From assembly GCA_023228325.1 (NCBI GenBank), contig JALOBK010000001.1, positions 1 through 64,000 on the forward strand: a stretch of DNA of 64,000 nucleotides. Direction: 5' to 3'. The translations under genes were made by a program, and so were the position numbers. Shown piece after piece: positions 53,383-62,553 of this stretch (its first letter is position 1; each line of letters opens with the position of its first letter). The notes below the pieces were generated by a model that was not told where the DNA came from, did no database searches, and saw only the letters and a program-made list of their open reading frames with translations. Origin of the DNA: a bacterium (GTDB lineage Bacteria > Auribacterota > UBA6266).

Positions 53383-54522
53383 TTATTTATGTTTCCCAAA
53401 TTTCACAACCCGCCTGCTCTTAATTTTGCCTCTTATGTCTTGTTCCTGCTCTGTGGCGATGTTAAACAGGATACCCGCAAAAGCCATGCATACGACAAGA
53501 TTCGAACCTCCGTAACTTATCATAGGCAAAGGCAACCCCGTAACGGGCATACATCCTGTAGCAACACCGATGTTTATTATCGCCTGATAACCTATGGTAA
53601 ATACTATGCCCATAGCAAGTATATGCCCGAAAAAATTTTTACATCTATAAGCTATATGCGAACCGCTCAATATCAATGCTATAAAACAGATTATTACAAG
53701 CGCTCCGCCCAAAAAACCCGTTTCTTCGCCGATTATGGAAAAAATAAAATCTGTGTGAGACTCAGGCAAAAACCCCATTTTCTGAATACTGTTACCCAGT
53801 CCCTGTCCGGCCAGACCCCCGGAGCCGAGAGCAATAAACGACTGAATTAATTGCCATCCCGCGCCCCGGGAATCCGACCATGGGTCGAGGAAAATTAAAA
53901 TTCTTTTAAATCTGTATGCTTTCATTTTAATAAGTCCGGCTATCATCGGAAGGAAAAAAACCGCGCTCAGCAAAAGATATTTGAGCGAAATCCCGCTCAC
54001 GACAAGCATTGAAAAGATAACCAGAGCTATAAGCACAGCCGTACCGAAGTCAGGTCCTCCGACAAGAGCGCATATCAATATTAAAACCAAAAAAGGAGGG
54101 ATAAAGCCTTTCCGGAATTCTTTAATTTTATTTTGCTGTTTATCCAGCAGGTCCGCCATAAATATCAGGATTGTCAATTTTGCGATTTCCGAAGGCTGGA
54201 TATTAATCGGGCCGAATGAAAGCCATTGCCTGGCTCCGCCGGCCACTCTGCCTATTCCCGGAATTAAGACGAGAGACAACATTACGATTGTCCCGAAAAA
54301 TAAAAACCATGATATTTTTCTCCAAAAATTATAATTAATAAAACTCATCGCAAAAAAGATAAAAATACCGACTGCAATCCACATAACTTGTTTTTTTAAA
54401 TAGTAATATTCGTCATTCCACTTCTTCTCCGCGGTAAGAGCGCTGGTGCTGTATACCATAACCACGCACATCCCGAGAAGCGCGGCGATAACAATAAATA
54501 TTAATGTCTTGTCTATACTCAT
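53383..54522 (-). CDS. ftsW: Lipid II polymerase FtsW
   Basis: A SEDS-family glycosyltransferase with about ten membrane helices, 379 residues. The signatures WLSFGPINIQPSEIAKLT, SWSDSRGAGWQLIQS-type DPWSDSRGAGWQ, and PMISYGGSNLVVCMAFAGI at the C-terminus are conserved. It polymerises glycan strands at the septum together with FtsI. It overlaps the LysM lipoprotein gene by four bases (ATGA). Confidence 0.96.
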   Translation of the reverse strand: MSIDKTLIFIVIAALLGMCVVMVYSTSALTAEKKWNDEYYYLKKQVMWIAVGIFIFFAMSFINYNFWRKISWFLFFGTIVMLSLVLIPGIGRVAGGARQWLSFGPINIQPSEIAKLTILIFMADLLDKQQNKIKEFRKGFIPPFLVLILICALVGGPDFGTAVLIALVIFSMLVVSGISLKYLLLSAVFFLPMIAGLIKMKAYRFKRILIFLDPWSDSRGAGWQLIQSFIALGSGGLAGQGLGNSIQKMGFLPESHTDFIFSIIGEETGFLGGALVIICFIALILSGSHIAYRCKNFFGHILAMGIVFTIGYQAIINIGVATGCMPVTGLPLPMISYGGSNLVVCMAFAGILFNIATEQEQDIRGKIKSRRVVKFGKHK

Positions 54523-55187
54523 TGCGCGGGTATAATAATTTTGGTTCCGACCATTAATTTGGAAGCGTCGGTTATATTGTTTGCCTGCATTAACTTCTCT
54601 ACGCTTATTTTATTTTCACCCGATATTTTCCAGAGAGTTTCGCCCTTTTGAACTATATGGACGTTGGTATTACCGCTCGCGCTGTTCAGTGCCACCAGCT
54701 TACTTTCGGGGTTTTGCCCGGTTTTTATGAGAACCGGATCGCTCAGGTACCCCTGCGAAGAGGGAATAACAAGTTTCTGGCCTATTAATATCACGGATTT
54801 TTTCTGCAGTCCGTTCGCATTGCTTATATCAAGTATGCTCACGCCGTACTTCTTCGATATCTGCGATAATGAATCCCCTCTTTCCACAATATGTATCACT
54901 TCCTTGCCTGTCCCGGGGATATCGCATTTTTTTACCATATCGTAATCTTCCTGCCCGATAACCTCGATGGAATCATCTTTCAGAGACACAATATCGTCAT
55001 CTGCTATTCTTATCGCGCCGTCATCCTTAAAAAATTCCGCTTCCGCGACTTCAATACTTATAGGCCTTGAATCTTTGTCAATCAGAGAAACACCCGAATC
55101 GCTTTTGCAGCCTCCTATTAAACCCCATACACAAATTACTGAAACCGTCCCGACCAACGAATATCCCAGAAGATTTTTAAAGTTCAT
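54519..55187 (-). CDS. LysM-domain lipoprotein inside the dcw cluster
   Basis: A 222-residue exported protein. Residues 1-27 give a signal ending in IGGC, a lipobox with Cys27 as the likely lipid-modified residue. A charged linker follows, then two LysM domains (about 97-141, HIVERGDSLSQISKKYGVSI, and 175-220, HIVQKGETLWKISGENKISV) that bind peptidoglycan. It is translationally coupled by ATGA overlaps to both murD and ftsW, so a role in septal wall synthesis or anchoring is likely, but no catalytic domain is present. Confidence 0.88.
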   Translation of the reverse strand: MNFKNLLGYSLVGTVSVICVWGLIGGCKSDSGVSLIDKDSRPISIEVAEAEFFKDDGAIRIADDDIVSLKDDSIEVIGQEDYDMVKKCDIPGTGKEVIHIVERGDSLSQISKKYGVSILDISNANGLQKKSVILIGQKLVIPSSQGYLSDPVLIKTGQNPESKLVALNSASGNTNVHIVQKGETLWKISGENKISVEKLMQANNITDASKLMVGTKIIIPAQ

Positions 55188-56545
55188 AAAATCCCTCCTT
55201 TTTTCAACTTCATCACTTCTTCAGAAAACTTTTCTCCCCTTTCGGCATAGCCGGAAAACATATCGAAACTCGCGCAACCCGGAGAAAGCAATACAGTATC
55301 GCCCCCGGATGCGGATTCGGAAGCTTTTTTAACGGCGCGCCGCAGTGTTGTCACCTCTTCTACAAGACAGGCGTCTTTCAATTGTTCTTTTATGACGTGA
55401 GCATCTTTCCCTATCAAAAAACATTTTTTCACTTTCGCCTTAACTATTTCCCTTATTTCCGCAAAATTATCTTTTTTCCAAAGTCCGCCGGCAATTAAAA
55501 CCACCCGGCCGGAACTCGACTCCAGAGATGATCTTAAAGCGGCGACATTTGTGGCTTTTGAATCATCGATATAAGAAACTCCTCCCGTTTCGGCCACAAA
55601 TTCGTTCCTGTGTCTCAGTCCTTTGAAGTTTGCAAGAACCGGCTCAATTAAACGGCTGTCCACCCCGCATAACAGGCTTATTCCGGAGGCAAACATCACA
55701 TTTTCGAGATTATGTCTTCCCTTCAGTTTTAACGTTGAGAGTTTTATAACTGTCTCTTTCTTTCCGTCTAACAGCAGATGAATCAGACCATTTTCTTCGA
55801 AAATCGAACCCTTTGTTGAATCGTCTCCAACTTTTAAACATTTTGCACCTCCTTTAACAGCGCTTTCCCCGATTTTATTTTCATCCTTCGACCTGAAAAT
55901 CCTATAACCCGTTTTCTGCAGCCGGAAAAGTTTAATCTTTGCGGAGTAATATTCTTTTTCATCCTCATATCTGTCCAGATGATCGGGCTCCAGATTTAAT
56001 ATTCCGGTTATAAAAGGGTTAAAGTTAAATGTTCTCTCTAACTGGAATGATGATATTTCAACTACCATATATTCCCTGTCCGGTTTTTCAATGACCATCT
56101 GGGAGAAGGGTTTCCCCAGATTCCCCCCCGCGTCGACATCTTTACCGGCGGAATCTAAAATCATCTTCAGCAGTTCGCATGTTGTGGATTTGCCGTTAGT
56201 GCCGGTTATCGCTATGACTTTTGACCCGCAAAAATAATTTGCGAATTCAATTTCTGAAATCACTCTGATACCATTTCTCTCTATTTCCCTGATTATTCCC
56301 CTGCTTACCGGAATACCGGGACTTGCAACAGCAAAATCACAGTTAAAACAATATTCGGGCGAATGCTTTGACAACTCGACTTTAATGCCTTTCGCGGCCA
56401 GAGATCCTTTTCTGTTTAACAAGGCTTCGGTTGTGCCCGAGTCGGAAACAATGACTTCCGCCCCATGTTCCCTGGCTAAGACAGCCGCGTAATACCCGCT
56501 AACGCCCAAACCGAGAACCAATATTCTATTTCCTCTGATCTCCAT
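55184..56545 (-). CDS. murD: UDP-N-acetylmuramoylalanine-D-glutamate ligase
   Basis: MurD adds D-Glu to UDP-MurNAc-Ala. The N-terminal loop is LGLGVSGYYAAVLA, the ATP loop is AITGTNGKSTTCELLKMIL, and NLEPDHLDRYEDEKEY and YIDDSKATNVAA are conserved. ATG at 56545 has AGG seven bases upstream; the TTG one codon earlier is less likely. The length is 453 residues. Confidence 0.96.
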   Translation of the reverse strand: MEIRGNRILVLGLGVSGYYAAVLAREHGAEVIVSDSGTTEALLNRKGSLAAKGIKVELSKHSPEYCFNCDFAVASPGIPVSRGIIREIERNGIRVISEIEFANYFCGSKVIAITGTNGKSTTCELLKMILDSAGKDVDAGGNLGKPFSQMVIEKPDREYMVVEISSFQLERTFNFNPFITGILNLEPDHLDRYEDEKEYYSAKIKLFRLQKTGYRIFRSKDENKIGESAVKGGAKCLKVGDDSTKGSIFEENGLIHLLLDGKKETVIKLSTLKLKGRHNLENVMFASGISLLCGVDSRLIEPVLANFKGLRHRNEFVAETGGVSYIDDSKATNVAALRSSLESSSGRVVLIAGGLWKKDNFAEIREIVKAKVKKCFLIGKDAHVIKEQLKDACLVEEVTTLRRAVKKASESASGGDTVLLSPGCASFDMFSGYAERGEKFSEEVMKLKKGGIL

Positions 56546-56549
56546 CAAA

Positions 56550-57647
56550 TCACCTGAGTTTTAATGTGCTCAAACCCAACAGAAGGCATATAATCGCGAT
56601 AATCCAGAACCTGATCGTCACTTTTGTTTCCTTCCACCCTTTCATCTCAAAATGATGATGTATAGGGGTCATCAAAAGTATCCTCTTTTTCCTGGTTTTA
56701 TAGGAACCTACCTGCAGAATTACCGACAACGCTTCTATAACGAAAACACCTCCGATTATTATCAAAAGAAATTCTTTCTTGATAAGAACCGCGACAATCC
56801 CTATAGCTCCGCCCAAACCCAGAGAACCCGTATCCCCCATAAAAACTTCTGCCGGCGGACAGTTATACCAGAGAAAACCCATGCCCGCGCCCGCGATTGC
56901 GGCGCAAAACACAGTCAGTTCACCGGTTCCGTTTATGAAAGGGGTTTGAAGATATTCGGCGAATTCAAAGTGGCCGGTTATATAACTCATGATCGCATAA
57001 CCCACAGAAGCAATAACAATACAGCCGACCGCCAGGCCGTCCAATCCGTCGGTCAGATTAACCGCATTGGAGGAACCGGCTACTACGAGGACCATAAAAA
57101 TGATATAGAATACCCCGACATTCAAAATCAACTTAATAAAAGGAAATGTAATAACCGTAAAATTATCTCTTGTCTGAGGCCAATACATCAGAAAAACACC
57201 CAGAAGCAGGCAAAGGATAACCTGAAACAGAAACTTAAACCCGCTCTTTAATCCCTTTGAGCTGTTATAAGCAAGCTTCAGATAATCATCGATAAAACCG
57301 ACTGCGGCCAGCCATAATGTCGCGAATAAAGCGGTAATAACATAGACATTTAAAACATCGGCCCACAAAACAGTAGATATAAGGATAGATAATATTATAA
57401 GCACTCCCCCCATCGTAGGCGTGCCTTCTTTATCCTTGTGCAGACCCCATAAATCTACGCCGCCTTCCACCTTTCTTATCGGCTGGCCCACCTTCAGTTC
57501 TTTCAACCGCCTGATTATAAAAGGCCCCATGCACACCGCTATCAAAAACGATGTAACAGCCGCAAAAGAAGCCCGGAAGGTAATATATTTAAAAACATTA
57601 AAACCGAAGAAATACTCCCGCAGCGGATAAAAAATGTGGTAAAACAT
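56550..57647 (-). CDS. mraY: Phospho-N-acetylmuramoyl-pentapeptide transferase
   Basis: MraY links the MurNAc-pentapeptide to undecaprenyl phosphate, giving lipid I. This 365-residue membrane protein has about ten helices, the catalytic regions TPTMGGVLIILSI, FIDDYLKL, SSNAVNLTDGLDGLA, MGDTGSLGLGGA and the HHHFE loop. The length and order of motifs are normal. It starts one base after murF. Confidence 0.97.
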   Translation of the reverse strand: MFYHIFYPLREYFFGFNVFKYITFRASFAAVTSFLIAVCMGPFIIRRLKELKVGQPIRKVEGGVDLWGLHKDKEGTPTMGGVLIILSILISTVLWADVLNVYVITALFATLWLAAVGFIDDYLKLAYNSSKGLKSGFKFLFQVILCLLLGVFLMYWPQTRDNFTVITFPFIKLILNVGVFYIIFMVLVVAGSSNAVNLTDGLDGLAVGCIVIASVGYAIMSYITGHFEFAEYLQTPFINGTGELTVFCAAIAGAGMGFLWYNCPPAEVFMGDTGSLGLGGAIGIVAVLIKKEFLLIIIGGVFVIEALSVILQVGSYKTRKKRILLMTPIHHHFEMKGWKETKVTIRFWIIAIICLLLGLSTLKLR

Positions 57648-57648
57648 A

Positions 57649-59058
57649 TCAGTAACTCTCCTTGCTCATCGCTTCAGATAGATTCAGATATCCGAATACT
57701 TCCTCTACTCTGCTCTTTCTCGAACCTTTTAAAAGCACCGCGTCATCCTCCCTGACAATACAGGCAAGGAATTCCCCTGCCGATTTGTTCGTGTCAAAAA
57801 TATGGACATTTTCTTTTTTCAGCCCGTTTTTAATGGCGGATAATCCCGCTTCCGCGGCGATATCGCCGACTGTCAGCATTAAAGATATTCCCGACTTGAC
57901 CGCATAAGCTCCGGCTTCACGATGAAAGATCCTTGCTTTTTCCCCAAGTTCCAGCATTTCCCCCATAACAAAGATTTTCCGGCCTTTTACATCTATTTCC
58001 CTGAATGTATCCAAAGCCGCCGTAACAGAGTCGGGATTGGCGTTGTACGTGTCATCTACCACAACAACCCCTTCGATACTTCTGAAAACATTCAACCTGC
58101 TTTTAGGCGGCATGACATTCTCAAGACCTTTTTTTACAGCATCTATCCCCGCCCCGGCGCTATACGCGGCGGCGGCGGCGGCCAACGCATTGATTACATT
58201 ATGTCTTCCGGAAAGATTTAATTTAATTTCCCGTTCCTCATTCCGGACTTTTAAAACAAATGTCGGACGCGCGCAATCATCAATCCTTATATTAACTGCC
58301 GTCATATCGGAGCCGGCCGAAACACCGAAAGAAAATAACGCGGCCCGGGTATCTTTGGATATTTCATTTAACAGACTGTCATCAGCGTTAAAAACCAGGG
58401 TGCCTTCTTTTTTTAATCCTTCCGTGATTTCCAGCTTAGCTTCCGCTATACCGTTTAAATCGGCAAAATTGCCCGCGTGGGCCCGCAAAACATTCAATAT
58501 AACAGCTATATCCGGCCCGGCTAACCTGGATAACAACCCTATCTCGCCTTTATGGTTCATCCCCATCTCGACCACAGCAAAATCCGTTTTATCATCAATC
58601 TTCAATAATGTCATGGGAACGCCTATATGGTTATTCATATTGCTTTCGGTTCTTGTAACATTTCCCTTCCCCGAAAGTATCGACGCGACCATTTCCTTTA
58701 CAGTAGTTTTCCCGTTTGAACCGGTTATGCCGATAAGTTTCCCCCTGAATTTTTTCCGGTTTGCTTTAGCGATATCCTGAAGTAACGCGGATGTATTTTT
58801 GACCCTGATGATCCCGCCGCCGTTTTCCGTATCTTTCAGGCTGTCATGCGATATAACCGACAGCACAGCCCCTTTATTTAACGCATCTTTCGCAAAAACC
58901 CCTCCGTCATATCTGTCTCCCTTCAATCCCACAAACAAATCTCCCTCAGAAATGTTTCTGGAATCTGTGGATACCCTTTTAACAATAATGCCCCGGTCAA
59001 TCCCCTTGAGCTTTTTGCCGATAAGGCTCTCTATTTCATCTAAAGAAAAATCAAACAA
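57649..59058 (-). CDS. murF: UDP-MurNAc-tripeptide-D-alanyl-D-alanine ligase
   Basis: MurF adds the D-Ala-D-Ala dipeptide. The ATP loop is GITGSNGKTTVKEMVAS, followed by ESNMNNHIGVPMTLL and VVEMGMNHKGEIGLL, and DDTYNANPDSVTAAL. The start is TTG at 59058, with AAGGAG seven bases upstream inside the end of murE; the two genes overlap by eight bases. The length is 469 residues. Confidence 0.96.
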   Translation of the reverse strand: MFDFSLDEIESLIGKKLKGIDRGIIVKRVSTDSRNISEGDLFVGLKGDRYDGGVFAKDALNKGAVLSVISHDSLKDTENGGGIIRVKNTSALLQDIAKANRKKFRGKLIGITGSNGKTTVKEMVASILSGKGNVTRTESNMNNHIGVPMTLLKIDDKTDFAVVEMGMNHKGEIGLLSRLAGPDIAVILNVLRAHAGNFADLNGIAEAKLEITEGLKKEGTLVFNADDSLLNEISKDTRAALFSFGVSAGSDMTAVNIRIDDCARPTFVLKVRNEEREIKLNLSGRHNVINALAAAAAAYSAGAGIDAVKKGLENVMPPKSRLNVFRSIEGVVVVDDTYNANPDSVTAALDTFREIDVKGRKIFVMGEMLELGEKARIFHREAGAYAVKSGISLMLTVGDIAAEAGLSAIKNGLKKENVHIFDTNKSAGEFLACIVREDDAVLLKGSRKSRVEEVFGYLNLSEAMSKESY

Positions 59059-60496
59059 TTTTCATCTCCTTTGCTTTATTCCTGATGACATCTGCGTCAT
59101 TAAAAGGAAAATACTGGCCTTTAATCTCCATTAGAGACTCATGGCCCCTGCCGGCGACCAGAATAAAATCCTTTTTTCCCGCATGTTTCAACGCTTTTTC
59201 AATAGCTTTTTCCCTGTCTTCTTCCACATCGATCTTTTTTCTTTTTCCGATACCTGATAAGATATCCTTAATAATCAGGTTTGTGTCTTCCCATCTTGAA
59301 TTATCAGCTGTGAGGATTATCCTATCGGCGTATTTTTCGGCGATAGAACCCATTTTCGGCCTTTTTCCCATGTCCCTGTTCCCGCCGCAGCCGAACACAC
59401 ATATTACCCTGCCCGAACACAGCTCCTTCATTGAAATGAGGACTTTCTCCAGGGCATCGGGGGTATGGGCATAATCAACAAATGTAACAACCGAAATATT
59501 TTGAACCCTTTCCAGCCTGCCGGGTATACAGCTTAAGTGCCCTGCGCTTTTTGCCGCTTTGTCGGGATCAACGCCAAATTCAACGCACGCCGCGAAAGAA
59601 GATATAAGGTTATAGGCATTATGAAGGCCCAGAAGATCCGATTTTATCAGGCCTTCCCATCCCCCGCGCGCGGAAACCGCAAGTTCCAATCCGCTGAGCC
59701 CGCTGCTTTCCACCCTGAAACTGAAATCTGATTTCAAACCGTAGGATTTCGCCCCGGGAAATTCATTTATAATAATTTTTCCGTATCTGTCATCACTGTT
59801 GGCAAGCATAAACCCGTCTGTCCTGGAGAATATCTTTTTTTTCTCCAAAAAATAATTTTCCATATCCCGGTGATAATCCAGATGCTCATGCCCCAAATTC
59901 GTGAATACCGACCCGTAAAACCTCAGGTTGCCCGTCCTGTTCTGCTCCAGCGCATGCGAAGAAACTTCCATTACAACAACATCCGCGTTATCTTTTACAA
60001 AATCATCGAACAGGGAAAGGATCTCAACGCATCCGGGTGTGGTATTGTTCGACAGGAATATCTTATCCCCGACCCTGTGCTCTATGGTCCCTATAACGCC
60101 GCATTTAAACCCGTTTTCCCTTAATATTTTTTCTATCAGAAAAACCGTTGTTGTCTTCCCGTTGGTTCCCGTTACGCCTATTACCTTCATCTTCTTATCG
60201 GGGCGGTTGTAGACAAACGAAGCTATATCCCATAACCTGCCTCTTAATCCGTCCACTTTGACATGAGGGTGCGGCGGAACCGCGCTGCTTTCCCTGTCGA
60301 GCACTATAAGAACAGCGCCTCTTTCAATTGCTTCATTTATATAATCCTCGCCGTTTTTACTTGTGCCTTTCAATGCCAGGAAAACATGCCCCGCTCTGAC
60401 TTTGCGGGAATCATCCGAAACGCCGGTAATCTCCGCGTTTTCATTCCCCGTTTTAACATCAAGTCTTATTTCTTTTAAGAAATCCGCTATTTTCAT
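59051..60496 (-). CDS. murE: UDP-MurNAc-tripeptide synthetase MurE
   Basis: MurE adds the third residue of the stem peptide. The ATP loop is GVTGTNGKTTTVFLIEKIL. The amino-acid-selecting motif reads DNSRWEDT, close to the DNPR of meso-diaminopimelate enzymes and unlike lysine-type motifs, so meso-DAP peptidoglycan is the likely product; the Pro-to-Ser change leaves some doubt. The 481-residue length is normal. It follows ftsI by four bases. Confidence 0.95.
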   Translation of the reverse strand: MKIADFLKEIRLDVKTGNENAEITGVSDDSRKVRAGHVFLALKGTSKNGEDYINEAIERGAVLIVLDRESSAVPPHPHVKVDGLRGRLWDIASFVYNRPDKKMKVIGVTGTNGKTTTVFLIEKILRENGFKCGVIGTIEHRVGDKIFLSNNTTPGCVEILSLFDDFVKDNADVVVMEVSSHALEQNRTGNLRFYGSVFTNLGHEHLDYHRDMENYFLEKKKIFSRTDGFMLANSDDRYGKIIINEFPGAKSYGLKSDFSFRVESSGLSGLELAVSARGGWEGLIKSDLLGLHNAYNLISSFAACVEFGVDPDKAAKSAGHLSCIPGRLERVQNISVVTFVDYAHTPDALEKVLISMKELCSGRVICVFGCGGNRDMGKRPKMGSIAEKYADRIILTADNSRWEDTNLIIKDILSGIGKRKKIDVEEDREKAIEKALKHAGKKDFILVAGRGHESLMEIKGQYFPFNDADVIRNKAKEMKIV

Positions 60497-60500
60497 CCTT

Positions 60501-62198
60501 TTAACTAACCTCTTCAGGCCTGTCTACCGGAACCTCATAATAACTCAACACTACTTCCATTATTTTCCTGAATACGGGAGCCGCGACCGTTCCCCCGTAA
60601 TACCTTGGCTTCGGTTCATCTATCACCACCAGCACCGCATAACTCGGTTTTGTAGCGGTGGCAAACCCGATAAACGAAGAAAAGAATTTTTCATGAGAAT
60701 ACCTGCCGTTTTCCACTTTTTGGGCTGTTCCGGTTTTCCCCCCTACCGAATAACCTTTTATCCTGGCTTTAGGAGCGGTTCCTTCTGATGAAATGACCGC
60801 GCACATGGCTTCGACAATATCACCGGATGCCGATTCGGATATCACCCTTATGAATTTTTCTTTTCCAAATTCCTTTACCACTTCACCTTCGGGTGATTCA
60901 ATACGGTCTATAATGTAGGGTTTGAATAATTTCCCGCCGTTTACAACCGAAGAAAACGCTGTTATAAGCTGTATGGGTGTAACAGAGATTCCCTGTCCCA
61001 TCGGTATTCTCGCTATGGATACTTTTGACCATTGTTTTAACGGCCTCAAAATACCATTTACTTCGCCGGGAAGCCCTATTCCGGTGGTCTTTCCAAAACC
61101 GTATCTTTCCAGATAGCCGTAAAAAGATTTTTCCCCCATTTTTATCGCGACTTTGGCAATCCCGATATTTGAAGATTTCTGTATCAACTCCTTAAAAGTA
61201 AGCATGCCGTAAGGATGGACATCGTGAAGAATAAAACCTCCGTAAGGGAAATTCCCGTTTTCACAATCAAAAATGTCATTTAACGAGGTTATCCCTTCAT
61301 CCAGAGCTGCCGCGCCGGTCAAAGCTTTGAAAGTGGATCCGGGTTCAAAAATATCTGTAATGCACCGGTTTCTTCTGTTTCCGGGCGGGAACTTTGAGGG
61401 GTTACCCGATAGGTAAGTCGGATAATTGGCCATTGCTATCACGCTTCCAGTATTTACATCAACAACAATGGCGCAGCCTCCGACCGCATTGTTTTCCTCT
61501 ACCCCTTCTTTCAGCGCCGATTCGCAAACGTGCTGTATATAACTGTCGATTGTAAGGACCAGATTATTCCCGTTAACGGGAGCGACATTCTCTTTTCTCT
61601 CGGATATGATTTCATTGCCGTTGCCGTCTTTTCTGGAAGCTCTCCATCCGGGCTTTCCTTTTAACGTATCATCCCAGACAAGTTCAAGTCCTTCCAACCC
61701 GTTATTATCTATATCCACAAAACCTATTACATTGGATAAAACGGAATCAAGGGGATACCGCCGTTTCATTTCTTCTATAAAATACAGTCCCTCGATCCGC
61801 TGCTCTTTTATCAGCCTTGCTTCCTCATTATTTAATTTCCTTTTAATCCACACAAAACGTCTGCCGCCGCTCAGTTTTTCTTTTATATCTTCGGCATCCA
61901 ACCCTAAAATTTCGGATAATTTCTGCGATGCCGCAACAGTGTCCTTAAGAAAAACCGGATCGGCAAATAAAGATTGTGATTCAACGGACATTGCGAGGAT
62001 TTTTCTGCTGCGGTCAAAGATAAACCCGCGGCACGGCTCTATCTTTGAATTGTTTTTCTGCTGGACTTCGGCTTTCTGAAAATATTTTTCATGTTCCTGG
62101 ATCTGGAGATAGAAAAGCCTTCCCAAAAGGAAAATCAAAGCCCCCACCATAAGAACAGAAAAAGTGAGCGACTTGTAAATATGTGATTTCTTTAACAC
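60501..62198 (-). CDS. ftsI: Septal peptidoglycan transpeptidase FtsI/PBP
   Basis: A 565-residue class B penicillin-binding protein with one N-terminal membrane helix (SLTFSVLMVGALIFLLGRLFY). The transpeptidase motifs are EPGSTFKALTGA (SxxK), KSSNIGIAK (SxN) and GGKTGTAQ (KTG). No PASTA domain follows. GTG at 62198 is chosen because GAGGG lies eight bases upstream; the longer TTG frame at 62213 has none. It works with FtsW in septal wall synthesis. Confidence 0.95.
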   Translation of the reverse strand: MLKKSHIYKSLTFSVLMVGALIFLLGRLFYLQIQEHEKYFQKAEVQQKNNSKIEPCRGFIFDRSRKILAMSVESQSLFADPVFLKDTVAASQKLSEILGLDAEDIKEKLSGGRRFVWIKRKLNNEEARLIKEQRIEGLYFIEEMKRRYPLDSVLSNVIGFVDIDNNGLEGLELVWDDTLKGKPGWRASRKDGNGNEIISERKENVAPVNGNNLVLTIDSYIQHVCESALKEGVEENNAVGGCAIVVDVNTGSVIAMANYPTYLSGNPSKFPPGNRRNRCITDIFEPGSTFKALTGAAALDEGITSLNDIFDCENGNFPYGGFILHDVHPYGMLTFKELIQKSSNIGIAKVAIKMGEKSFYGYLERYGFGKTTGIGLPGEVNGILRPLKQWSKVSIARIPMGQGISVTPIQLITAFSSVVNGGKLFKPYIIDRIESPEGEVVKEFGKEKFIRVISESASGDIVEAMCAVISSEGTAPKARIKGYSVGGKTGTAQKVENGRYSHEKFFSSFIGFATATKPSYAVLVVIDEPKPRYYGGTVAAPVFRKIMEVVLSYYEVPVDRPEEVS

Positions 62199-62241
62199 TC
62201 CCCCGACCCTCAATTGTAATTATTAAAATGAGAAAGAAACC

Positions 62242-62553
62242 TTATCTTAACTTGACTATCTGATTTTCTCTTACGGCAACCATCTGCAAATCATATTCTT
62301 TAATTGATTTATGGATATTATACGGAGCCTTTAACTGTGTGATTTCAAACTCCAGTCGTTTATTTTCCTTAACAATTTTTTTCAGCCGGACTTCCAGTTC
62401 CCGGATATTTTCTCCGGTCTGCACACACTGTATATTTTGCCAAACGAAGAAAAAACCGTATGCGGCAAGAATAGAAACGAATGAAATCATCTTCAGCATC
62501 ATAGAATTCTGTGTAGTGTTAAGACGCAATTTTCTATTCCTGTTACGCGGCAT
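62242..62553 (-). CDS. ftsL: Cell division protein FtsL-like
   Basis: A 103-residue bitopic protein: a basic cytoplasmic start, one membrane helix (about 19-37, MLKMISFVSILAAYGFFFVW) and a coiled coil (ENIRELEVRLKKIVKENKRL). Position between rsmH and ftsI, size and layout identify it as FtsL, although the sequence family is weakly conserved. It overlaps rsmH by 11 bases. Confidence 0.85.
   Translation of the reverse strand: MPRNRNRKLRLNTTQNSMMLKMISFVSILAAYGFFFVWQNIQCVQTGENIRELEVRLKKIVKENKRLEFEITQLKAPYNIHKSIKEYDLQMVAVRENQIVKLR

Noticed and set aside
58037..58780. 247-residue plus-strand frame opposite murF
   Set aside because: Antisense shadow of a well-supported gene with no ribosome binding site or recognisable domain. 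The same holds for other long plus-strand frames such as 4428-5003 and 47013-47549.
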